Shown here one piece after another: positions 8,277 to 16,200 of a DNA stretch of 64,000 nucleotides. Position 1 is the first letter of the stretch; every line of letters begins with the position of its first letter. This DNA is from a virus: positions 1 through 64,000 of IMG/VR virus record IMGVR_UViG_3300015372_000001; one strand, 5' to 3'. Below the pieces are notes generated by a model. The model saw only the letters and a program-made list of their open reading frames with translations, ran no database searches and was not told the origin of the DNA. A program made the translations under genes and the position numbers.

Positions 8277-8732
8277 ATGTACTCAGCGTTCGGCGTCGAC
8301 CACGGCTACGACGAGATCGAGAAGATCGGCAACCCGGTCGCCGCGCTGCGCACCTTCGGTACCGCGGCCAAGGAGGCGATCAGCCCGCTGAAGGTGAAGA
8401 TGGCCGGTGGCGGTGCCGCCCACCGGGCTCCCGGCTTGGCCGGGATGCCCAAACCTGCCGAGGCGGTCCGCGGCTTCACCGGTGGGGTCGGGGCCAGGGT
8501 CTCCGGCGGCCTGAAGCAGATGGGAGCCAAGGTCTCCGGAGCCCCCGGCAAGCGAGCAGCCCCGGGCCTCCGGGGCCGGGTCGGTGGCGCGCTGACCTCG
8601 CTGGGCCAGAGGTCGTTCAGCCACCCGATCGGCACCGGGGCCGCGGCTCTGGGTGCCGGTGGGGCTGCGGTCGGAGGCGGAGGTCTCGCGGCCGGGCACG
8701 CAGCCTTCGGGGGTCGCAGGCGGCAGCCGTGA
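8277..8732 (+). CDS. Gly/Ala-rich protein beginning MYSAFGVDHG
   Basis: 151 residues. The N-terminus carries the shared SAFGVDHG motif. The rest is basic and rich in Gly, Ala and Pro, ending in a long hydrophobic Gly/Ala run (about residues 120-145, IGTGAAALGAGGAAVGGGG) like a glycine-zipper membrane segment. It begins three bases after the stop of another tagged gene and may be an ejected or internal head protein. Confidence 0.7.
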   Translation: MYSAFGVDHGYDEIEKIGNPVAALRTFGTAAKEAISPLKVKMAGGGAAHRAPGLAGMPKPAEAVRGFTGGVGARVSGGLKQMGAKVSGAPGKRAAPGLRGRVGGALTSLGQRSFSHPIGTGAAALGAGGAAVGGGGLAAGHAAFGGRRRQP

Positions 8733-9244
8733 CCATGACCTACTCCTACGAGGGGGCCGGGGAGTCCGACAAGGACACCATCCGGTTCCTGCTCCAGGAC
8801 ACCGATCCGCACGATGCCGGTGAGTGGCAGGTCAGCGATGAGGAGATCCAGTACGCCTACGACACCTGGTTTCCGAAGTACAACACCCTCTACTACGTGG
8901 CGGCGGCCCTCGCTGATACGATCGCCGGGCGTTACGCACGCGAGGCGTCTTACAGCGCCGACGGAGTGAGCGTCAGCCTCGGGCCGGTTGGAGACCAGTA
9001 CCGAGCGCTGGCCTCCTCCCTCCGTGCGCAGGACCAGGCGATCCAGGTCGGGACCGTGCCCGATGCCGGTGGGATCGCTCCCAACGAGCAGCTGCTGCCG
9101 GGGACCAAGCCGTTCGCCTTCGGCAAGGGCATGCACGACAACATCGAGGCCGGTGCCCAGGAGCTCGGCGGGGTCTACCCGCCGGACATCCCGGTCGAGG
9201 GCAACCCGAACGTGCCGGACGCCGAGCGGATCGTGGAGCCATGA
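8729..9244 (+). CDS. Head-to-tail adaptor (connector) protein
   Basis: About 171 residues from GTG 8729 (GTGA overlap); ATG 8735, two codons later, is equally possible. IRFLLQDTDPHD, WQVSDEEIQYAY, a helical AAALADTIAGRYAREASYSADGVSVSLGPV block and YRALASSLRAQ match the helical head-tail adaptors that sit under the portal (HK97 gp6/SPP1 gp15 type). It lies before the head-closure and tail-terminator genes, the usual order. Confidence 0.75.
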   Translation: MTMTYSYEGAGESDKDTIRFLLQDTDPHDAGEWQVSDEEIQYAYDTWFPKYNTLYYVAAALADTIAGRYAREASYSADGVSVSLGPVGDQYRALASSLRAQDQAIQVGTVPDAGGIAPNEQLLPGTKPFAFGKGMHDNIEAGAQELGGVYPPDIPVEGNPNVPDAERIVEP

Positions 9245-9474
9245 GCTACGACAAGGCCAAGTACGACGCGCTCCGCAGCGCCGGGGTGTCGGCCAAGCTC
9301 GCGCTGGCGCTGACCCAGGAGAACCTCCCCAACATCGCGGCCGACCCGGACCGGAAGGTCCCGCACCCGCCGATCGAGAAGCTGCCGGCCAACGCCAACC
9401 AGAAGCAGAACTCCGAGAAGATCAACGAGATCATCGACGTGCTCAACGAGGTGCTGGAGTTCGAGGGGTCATGA
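9241..9474 (+). CDS. Small helical head-tail region protein
   Basis: 77 residues, ATGA overlap on both sides. An N-terminal amphipathic segment is followed by a Pro-rich stretch and a C-terminal helix with coiled-coil character (QKQNSEKINEIIDVLNEVLEF). Small proteins like this are common between the connector genes of actinophages. Function unknown. Confidence 0.65.
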   Translation: MSYDKAKYDALRSAGVSAKLALALTQENLPNIAADPDRKVPHPPIEKLPANANQKQNSEKINEIIDVLNEVLEFEGS

Positions 9475-9716
9475 TCAGTGCGTTCGGCGTGGAGCACACC
9501 GTCTCCAAGGGGCTGTCCCGGAACCAGCTCAAGGGGCTGCTCGCGGTCAAGAACGCCCGTGGCACCGGACGTGAGCAGTACGCCGCAGCTCGGTACCAGG
9601 CGCACCGGATCGGACGGCAGAACGCACTCGGCTCGAAGACGGTCGGCGGGAACCTGAAGAAGATCGGCCGGATGACGATGGCCTCCGCCCAGGGTCGGGG
9701 CAGGAAGCTGCCATGA
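9471..9716 (+). CDS. Small basic protein beginning MISAFGVEH
   Basis: 81 residues from the ATG overlapping the previous stop (ATGA). It starts with the shared tag SAFGVEH, then TVSKGLS and a strongly basic remainder rich in Arg, Lys, Gly and Ala, ending in GRGRKLP. It could bind DNA in the head. It is embedded between connector genes and translationally coupled to both neighbours. Confidence 0.7.
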   Translation: MISAFGVEHTVSKGLSRNQLKGLLAVKNARGTGREQYAAARYQAHRIGRQNALGSKTVGGNLKKIGRMTMASAQGRGRKLP

Positions 9717-10126
9717 CCAGCCCGATCACCGCCGAGGCCCGAGCCTTCGTCCGGAACCGGGCCACCGAGGTGATGGAGTACACCTGCCGGATCACCCGGC
9801 GCAGCCTGCCCGAGGGCTACGACGAGGACACCCTGGTCTACACCCCCGACGGCCTGGCCGAGGTGATCTACGAGGGCGTCTGCCGGCTCTGGGAGGTGTC
9901 CGGTGCGGCCACGGTCGTGGTCGGGGACACTGACATCTACCAGCAGACCACGCAGCTGTCCATCCCTTGGGACACCACTGCTCTCATCATGCGATACGAC
10001 GAGGTGGAGATCCTGACCGCGCCCACCGACTCCCAGGAGGTCGGCAAGCGATACGAGATCCAGACGGTGGCGAAGGCGGGTGAGCTGCGGGCCACTCGGC
10101 GCTTCGAGGTCACCGGGGTGATGTGA
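9713..10126 (+). CDS. Head closure / head-tail joining protein (DUF6093-like)
   Basis: 137 residues, ATGA overlap. The pattern of an N-terminal helix (VRNRATEVMEYTCRITR), then a beta-barrel with IYEGVCRLWEVSG and IPWDTTALIMRYDEVEILTA, is typical of the small barrel proteins that close the head-tail connector. Its place between adaptor and gp10-like genes supports this. Confidence 0.68.
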   Translation: MTSPITAEARAFVRNRATEVMEYTCRITRRSLPEGYDEDTLVYTPDGLAEVIYEGVCRLWEVSGAATVVVGDTDIYQQTTQLSIPWDTTALIMRYDEVEILTAPTDSQEVGKRYEIQTVAKAGELRATRRFEVTGVM

Positions 10127-10821
10127 TGCTGTCCGCCTTCGGCGTAGACCACGGCGAGGTCTACAAGGGCTACCAGGACCAGCCCCGCGATGATCGTGGC
10201 CGGTGGGCGGCTGCGCACGCGCAGGGCCGTCGGGACGTGAAGCAGGAGGGGCTGCTCTCCGACGAGGACCTGGACCAGCAGTACGAGTCCTACCACGTCG
10301 ACTACAAGTCGCTGTGGCATCTGGCGGAGAAGAACCCCCAGCAGTTCCGCAAGCTGCGTCAGGAGCTGATGGAGGAGGCCCACTACTGGCACGGTCGCAA
10401 GGAGTTCGACCTGTCCGACGACATCCTGACCGCGGTCGAGACTGGCGACGAGATCCGGGCCAAGCAGAAGAAGGCCAAGCGGAAGCCCAGCACCAAGAAG
10501 CCAGTCGCCAAGGCCTTCGTGAAACTCCGTCCGAAGCTGGCCAGAGGGCTGGAGGACGAGGGCGTCAAGGCGCACCTGACCATGAACCAGAAGATGCGGC
10601 GGCATGCTGTTCAGGCTCGGATGGGTGCAGGCGGACAGGGACAGAGCGTGCTTCGCCGGATGCCTGCTGAGAGGCGCGAGGCGATGTTGAGTGGACCGCA
10701 CTCGACCAAGTACGGCAAGCCAGGTACCCGTCACGAGGTGCTGCGCCAGCAGAAGGTCGGTGCCCAGGGCATCTACGACACGCTGGGCCGCCAGGGCCGG
10801 GCGAAGAAGGTGCTGCCATGA
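10126..10821 (+). CDS. Basic protein beginning MLSAFGVDHGEVYKG
   Basis: 231 residues. The start is the ATG in the TGATG overlap; the GTG three bases earlier would add one residue, but the ATG gives the same M-x-SAFGV layout as three other genes here. The tag is followed by YQDQPRDDRGRW, the P-R-x-x-G-R-(F/W) pattern found in many phage head proteins. Then come long charged helices (about 30-110) and a Lys/Arg-rich stretch. No enzyme motif. Likely a virion protein. Confidence 0.72.
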   Translation: MLSAFGVDHGEVYKGYQDQPRDDRGRWAAAHAQGRRDVKQEGLLSDEDLDQQYESYHVDYKSLWHLAEKNPQQFRKLRQELMEEAHYWHGRKEFDLSDDILTAVETGDEIRAKQKKAKRKPSTKKPVAKAFVKLRPKLARGLEDEGVKAHLTMNQKMRRHAVQARMGAGGQGQSVLRRMPAERREAMLSGPHSTKYGKPGTRHEVLRQQKVGAQGIYDTLGRQGRAKKVLP

Positions 10822-11273
10822 CCTCCGAGGCCTCCGCCGACATCAGCAAGCTGGCCGAGGCGCTGCGCCGGACCGCTGCCGAGTCTCACACCACCACCTT
10901 CGACGTGATGGTGCAGTCGGCCAACTTCATCCGGAACGAGATGCTGGCCCTGGTCCCGGTCAAGACCGGGGTGCTGCGGAACTCGATCCACATCCAGGTG
11001 GAGTCCGACCGGGTGATCATCGGGCCGAACATGAGCCAGGCTCCGTACGCCGGCTACGTCGAGTTCGGGACCAAGCCGCACGTCATCCGGGCGAGCAAGG
11101 CCAAGGCTCTCCGGTTCATGGTCGGGAGCACCGTGGTGTACGCCAAGAAGGTCAACCACCCCGGGACCAAGCCCCACCCCTACGTCGAGCCGGCCTTCCA
11201 GCACTGGGTGGACAGTCTCGGGACGATGGCAGCAGAAGCCAACGTGAGGACGTTCCGAGACAATGCCAGGTAG
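10818..11273 (+). CDS. HK97 gp10-like tail completion / minor tail protein
   Basis: 151 residues, ATGA overlap. LVPVKTGVLRNSIHIQV, YAGYVEFGTKPHVIR and PGTKPHPYVEPAF are the hallmark segments of the HK97 gp10 family, which joins tail to head. The next gene, overlapping by 11 bases, fits the tail terminator. Confidence 0.82.
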   Translation: MTSEASADISKLAEALRRTAAESHTTTFDVMVQSANFIRNEMLALVPVKTGVLRNSIHIQVESDRVIIGPNMSQAPYAGYVEFGTKPHVIRASKAKALRFMVGSTVVYAKKVNHPGTKPHPYVEPAFQHWVDSLGTMAAEANVRTFRDNAR

Positions 11274-11739
11274 CCCCAACACGATCTCCCGAGGACCGAT
11301 CACCAACCGGATCCTCGAGCAGCTCGCGACCGAGGGGTTCCCGGTCGGGGACAACTCGGCACCGACGGTGCCGTTCGGATGGCAGGGGGAGCCGAACCAG
11401 CCCGGGATGACGTTCACCCCGTGGTTGTCGCTGTCCCCGGCCGGGTCGATCCCGCAGAACCCGGCGGGGCCGCTGGCCAACACCTACGCGGACTGGAAGC
11501 TGTCCTACTCGGTCTTCTACGCCGGCCTGTCGAGGAAGCAGACCGAGGCGCTGGCGGACCGGATGCGGCACAACCTGACCTACATGGAGCGGGAGTCGAT
11601 CGAGACCAAGACCGGCAACTGGAAGGTCCAGAAGGTCGCGTGCGTCGCGATCGGCAACACTAACCGGATCAGTTCGGCCTATCCGGACTACTTCACACAG
11701 GCAGACTCGTTCGAGGTCTGGGTCAGCAAGGGGAGTTGA
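11263..11739 (+). CDS. Tail terminator protein
   Basis: 158 residues, overlapping the gp10-like gene by 11 bases. An alpha/beta protein with FTPWLSLSPAG near residue 50, a YADWKLSYSVFYAGLSRKQ strand and QADSFEVWVSKGS at the end resembles the actinophage tail terminators that cap the tail tube. It lies directly before the major tail protein block, as expected. Confidence 0.7.
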   Translation: MPGSPNTISRGPITNRILEQLATEGFPVGDNSAPTVPFGWQGEPNQPGMTFTPWLSLSPAGSIPQNPAGPLANTYADWKLSYSVFYAGLSRKQTEALADRMRHNLTYMERESIETKTGNWKVQKVACVAIGNTNRISSAYPDYFTQADSFEVWVSKGS

Positions 11740-11741
11740 AC

Positions 11742-11954
11742 ATGGCGTACGAGAAGAACATCACGATCAGCAAGGAAGGCCGGGAGGCCACGATCAAGGA
11801 CTCCTCCTGGAAGGTCTACGAGCGCAACGGCTGGACGCGCGCAGATGATGGAAGTAGCGAGGGCAGTACCGAACCAAGCTCTGCGCCGGCGGAGTCCGAG
11901 CCTGAGTCTGAAGCCCCGGCAAAGAAGACCACGACGAGGAAGAAGGCCGACTGA
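11742..11954 (+). CDS. Small head-tail region protein with acidic tail
   Basis: 70 residues from ATG 11742, with GGGAG as ribosome site; a TTG two codons upstream is less likely. A short beta-like N-terminal half (KNITISKEGREATIKDSSWKVYERNGW) is followed by a disordered acidic/Ser/Pro stretch and a basic KKTTTRKKAD end. It overlaps the major tail protein start by one base. Function unknown. Confidence 0.65.
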   Translation: MAYEKNITISKEGREATIKDSSWKVYERNGWTRADDGSSEGSTEPSSAPAESEPESEAPAKKTTTRKKAD

Positions 11955-12448
11955 TGGCTCGCATCATCCCGAACGAAAACACCTGGATCGGGTTCACGCC
12001 TGCCTCCTTGACCGACATCTCCGCACCGACGGCAGCCCAGGTCGCGGACGCGATCGACCTGACCGGGTTCTGCATCAGCCTGAACGCCTCGGCGCGCGGG
12101 AACACGGTGCCCACCCCGTCCTTCGACTCGCTGTTCGAGACCAGCACGGCTGGCACCTCGGCGGCGACCTTCGACGCGGACTTCTACCGCGACGACGAGG
12201 ACGACACCGCCTGGGAGACCCTGACCCGGGGCACTCGCGGGTACTTCATCATCGCCCGGTTCGGCGGCACCGGAACCGCGAACCCCGGCGAGGAGAACCT
12301 GCCGGTGGCCGACGACGACGTGGAGGTCTGGCCGGTGATGATCACGTCGCGGACGATGGCGAACATGAGCTCGAACACGGTGCTCACGTTCACCGCCTCC
12401 TGCGCGGTCATGGAAGAGCCGGCGGAGAACGCGGTTGTCGCTGCCTAG
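11954..12448 (+). CDS. Major tail (tube) protein
   Basis: 164 residues. Its position between the tail terminator and the frameshifting chaperone pair, its size, and its beta-rich content (TWIGFTP, FCISLNASARGNTVPTPSFDSLFE, SNTVLTFTASCAV) fit the tube-forming major tail protein of a siphovirus. The sequence is acidic with few lysines. No added Ig-like domain is present. Confidence 0.78.
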   Translation: MARIIPNENTWIGFTPASLTDISAPTAAQVADAIDLTGFCISLNASARGNTVPTPSFDSLFETSTAGTSAATFDADFYRDDEDDTAWETLTRGTRGYFIIARFGGTGTANPGEENLPVADDDVEVWPVMITSRTMANMSSNTVLTFTASCAVMEEPAENAVVAA

Positions 12449-12467
12449 TCACGGGGACTCACAGCAG

Positions 12468-12473
12468 TAACAT
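12468..12473 (+). promoter_or_regulatory. Possible leaderless -10 element (TAACAT) of the tail chaperone gene
   Basis: TAACAT ends seven bases before ATG 12481, and there is no ribosome site between. This matches the leaderless layout seen at five other genes here. The -35 region is weak, so this promoter is tentative. Confidence 0.35.
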
Positions 12474-12480
12474 CTGGCCC

Positions 12481-12915
12481 ATGGCAAACACCACAGCGAA
12501 GACGGCCGAGGCCAGGCAGAAGCAGTCCCAGCAGGACAAGCGCGCCACCATCGACCAGCTGATCAACAAGCCGCGCTCGGTCACCGAGTTCTCGATCTAC
12601 CTCTCCGACGGCAACGGCGGGACCAACGAGGTGACCCTGAAGTACCAGGCGATCGGGATGCGGGAGTACGACCGGCTGGTCGGCAAGCACCCGCCCAAGC
12701 CCGACCAGCGGGCCGAGGGTGCCTCGTTCGACATCGACTCCTTCGCCCCGGCGCTGATCGCGGCCTGCTCGGTGGAGCCGGAGATCAGCCCGTCCGAGGC
12801 GAAGGCGATCTGGGACTCCGACGAGTGGTCGCGCGGGGACGTGATGGTGCTGTTCAGGCAGGCGGTGGAGCTCAACAACAGGGGGCTGGATGTCCCTTTC
12901 AACGGCAGAGACTGA
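12481..12915 (+). CDS. Tail assembly chaperone, short form (gpG-like)
   Basis: 144 residues from ATG 12481. A charged N-terminus, then a compact domain (VTEFSIYLSDG, YQAIGMREYDRLVGKHPP, FAPALIAACSVEPEIS, WDSDEWSRGDVMVLFRQAVELN) characteristic of phage tail assembly chaperones that hold the tape measure during tail assembly. A slippery heptamer five codons before the stop lets some ribosomes shift to the longer form. Confidence 0.82.
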   Translation: MANTTAKTAEARQKQSQQDKRATIDQLINKPRSVTEFSIYLSDGNGGTNEVTLKYQAIGMREYDRLVGKHPPKPDQRAEGASFDIDSFAPALIAACSVEPEISPSEAKAIWDSDEWSRGDVMVLFRQAVELNNRGLDVPFNGRD

Positions 12916-13268
12916 GGGCAGACTCTGGCTTCTACATGGAGATGGGGTTCTGCAACGAGCATGGGATCCCGCACAGCGAGTTCCTGGAGTGGGACCCTGA
13001 GGACCGGGCCAAGGCACTGGCCTTCATCACCGAGCAGGCCATCCGGTGCCAGATGTGCGGGACGGCCCCCTGGGAGTGGGAGGAGAGCAAGTTCGCATTC
13101 ACCGCGGTCGAGGAGTTCTGTCAGGGCTGCTACCAGAAGCAGGTCTTCAGTGACCAACAGGGCTCGTCACTACCCGGGACCAATGTCAAACTGATCCCGA
13201 CTACACCGCAGCTGACAGCCCAGATGCGCATGAAGGCTCGGAAGCGCCGCGGGCTGAGCATGGACTAG
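12481..13268 (+). CDS. Tail assembly chaperone, -1 frameshifted long form (gpGT-like)
   Basis: A -1 slip at 12894-12900 fuses the short form to the frame ending at 13268, giving about 262 residues. The added part reads from QRQRLRADSGFYMEMGF. It carries two cysteine pairs (CQMC and CQGC) resembling a zinc ribbon, flanking the WEWEESKFAF segment. The long form is expected to bridge the tape measure and tail tube. The second frame has no convincing start of its own near the junction, which supports frameshift expression. Confidence 0.8.
12894..12900 (+). promoter_or_regulatory. Programmed -1 frameshift slippery site CCCTTTC
   Basis: The heptamer C CCT TTC fits the X XXY YYZ rule in the zero frame of the short chaperone, and the downstream frame is -1. 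It lies just before the short-form stop at 12913-12915, where tail chaperone genes place it. Confidence 0.78.
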
Positions 13269-13275
13269 GGACGAG

Positions 13276-16200
13276 ATGAGCAGCCAGCCGGTTGAGGCCA
13301 ACGTCGTACTGACCGCTGACAACAGCGGCTACGACCAGGCGATGAACCAATCGGCTGGGTCGACCACGCAGCTCATGAACGCGGTCGACTCGCTGACCGC
13401 GAAGGTCTCGAAGATGACCAAGGTCGCGGGCAAGTCGCTGATCGGGATCACCGCCGCGGACACCGCCGTGATCGCCGGGGCCACCAAGGCCTGGAACGAC
13501 TACGAGAAGCAGATGGAGCGGCTCCGCTCCCAGTCGGCGGTCCTGGCCAGGACCAACGACCAGCAGAACAAGGTGATGAAGGACTACACCGCCTCGGTGA
13601 AGACCCTTCGCAACGAGTTCGGCACCACCACCTCCGAGGCCGCCAAGCTGGTGGAGACCCTGAGCAAGGTCACCACCCTGCGGCAGACCAGGGAGCTGCA
13701 GGACCTGTCCAAGGTCTTCGTGGAGATGTCGGCGGCCACCGGTGAGAGCTCGCAGGGGCTGGCCAGCTCGCTGACCAACCTGCAGAAGGTGATGGGCACC
13801 CCGATCAACGCCAAGACCACCCGGGAGTACGCGGACACCTTCACCTACCTGGCGGCCCAGACCAACACCACCGCCGGCGCGCTGATGGACTTCACCGCCC
13901 AGCTGGCCCCGGTGGCGAAGTCGCTGGGGATGAACACCCGGGACGTGGCCGGGTTCGCCACCGCCTTCACCCGAGCCGGGCAGGAAGGTGGGTCCGCTGC
14001 CCTGGCCTTCACCAAGGTTACCGGCGACATGCTGAAGTCGCTCCAGTCCGGATCACCGGAGATGGCGCACTACGCGAACATGGTGGACATGACTCGTGGC
14101 CAGTTCACGAAACTGGCCAAGGACGACTCCGCCGAAGCGGTGGTGCGGATCTTCGAGGCGCTCTCGCACCACAGCCGAGTGGCGACCACCGAGCTGAACC
14201 GGCTGGGTCTGGACGGGCCGCGCACGATCCGGTCGATCACCTCGATTGCGAGCGAGCCGGGCGGGATCCGGGCGGCCCTGGGACTGGCCGAGGACCCACG
14301 GGCCCGGGGAGCCACCTCCCGGGGCTACCAGGCCACCCTGGAGGGCCTGAGCGACGAGTTCGCCAAGATCCAGGAGAACCTCAAGCAGACCGCCGAGGCC
14401 TTCGCCACCTACCTCGGCCCGGCGATCGAGGTGTTCCTGCGCGGGATGGAGAAGGCCTCCGCGGCCGTCGAGAAGATCACCGAAGGGCCGATGGGCAAGT
14501 TCCTGCAGCTGGTCGCGGGGATGCTGGCTCCGCTGGCCGGCGGAGCCGGGCTGCTGCTGCTGTTCGCCGGGGCCCTGATCAAGGTGGCCAGCGCCTTCAC
14601 CCTGCTCCGGTCCTCGGCCGCCTACGGGGTCCGGGAGGGCTTCAAGGGTGGTGCCGCGCTGACCCGGACCGGGGTCGATGAGACCGGGCGGAGCATCTAC
14701 GGCCCGATGGGCGCGGGTGCCATGGGCAAGCGTGGCGCACAGCTGGCCGAGGAGGGCACCTGGGTCCAGCGCGGGCTGTACAACGTGGGTGCCTTCGCCG
14801 GGCAGGGATTGGGTGCGTTCCGCCGCGGCGGTGCGGTCCCGGAGAGCTGGTATCAGACCCGGGAGGCGCTGAGCCGGCACATCCCGTGGACCAGCCAGTA
14901 CGCCCGGCCGGAGGAACCCTCGTCGCTGAGCTCGCTGGTCTCGCGGGGTGCGGGCTACACGGTCCGGAACTTCCTGACACCGACCTTCGACCAGATGCGG
15001 TTCGCCGACCCGACCAAGCGAACCCAGTGGGCCGAGCGGGAGGCTCCCTGGATCCGGGGCGCGGACAAGCTCCGGCTGCTCAGCGGGCGCGAGGGCCTGG
15101 TCGCCCGGATGGGTCAGGTCGGGCTGGCCGAGACTCAGATGGTCGCTCAGCGTGCCGAGTACGCCAAGGCGCAGCAGGACCCGATGCTGTCCAACCAGGC
15201 GCGAGAGGCCCGGCTACAGGAGATCCGCGATCTGCATCGGGAGACCGTACAGCGCCGGAACGCTGCTGTGGCCCAGGAGACCGCGATCCGCAAGGAGATC
15301 GCCCAGCGCGGCGAGGCCTCCGCGGCCACCGCCGCCGCCTCCCGGGAGACCGTCACCTTCGGCAGGGCGCTACGAGGCCTGGGCGCGAACGTCGGCGGCG
15401 GGATCCTGGGTGCCGGCCGGGCCGGTGCGGGCGCGTTCATCCGGTCGCCGATGGCCGGACCGGTCGGCGCGATGGGCGCGATGGCCGGGATGAGCATGCT
15501 CGGGATCGACAACCCGATGCTGATGGGGGCCGCGACCGGCGCGATGGTCGGATCCATGATCCCAGGGATCGGCACCGTGGTCGGGGGCGGGATCGGGGCC
15601 GGGGTCGGCGCGATCACCGAGGCGATGCACGCCAACGACTCGGCGATGGAGTCGATCAAGAACCTGAACGCCGCTGCTACCGATGCCGCCCGGACCGGCT
15701 CCGGGCTCTCGGAGCTGAACCAGCTGCAGACCGAATCCACCCAGTCCCTGCAGGACTACACCAAGCAGATGGAGGATCCCGGGCTCGGCAAGAGCATCTC
15801 GGCCGTCCTGATGCCGGTGTTCAACGCCAAGACCATCTACGGCGGCGTGGCGAACACGGTCGAGGGGATCTTCGGCAAGTCCAACGTGGACGAGGCCGGC
15901 GACGCCTACGACACCGCCGCCGGCAAGGTCAAGAACCTGCAGGGCGCGATGGAGGACATGGCTCGGGCCGGCGGGACCAAGCTGACCGGGACCGACGAGA
16001 ACAAGCGCAAGCAGGTCGAAGCCTGGATGCAGAGCACCGGGATGGCTCAGCTCGGTGCTGCCGGGATCGACCTGGACCAGTTGGCAGCTGCTCGCGGGGC
16101 GGGCTCGGTCCAGTACGAGCAGATGCTGGCCAAAGCCACCACCCCGGGCAAGTCCAGTGGGATGTGGGACCGGGCTCGCACCACCGAGGCCGGCGAGGCG

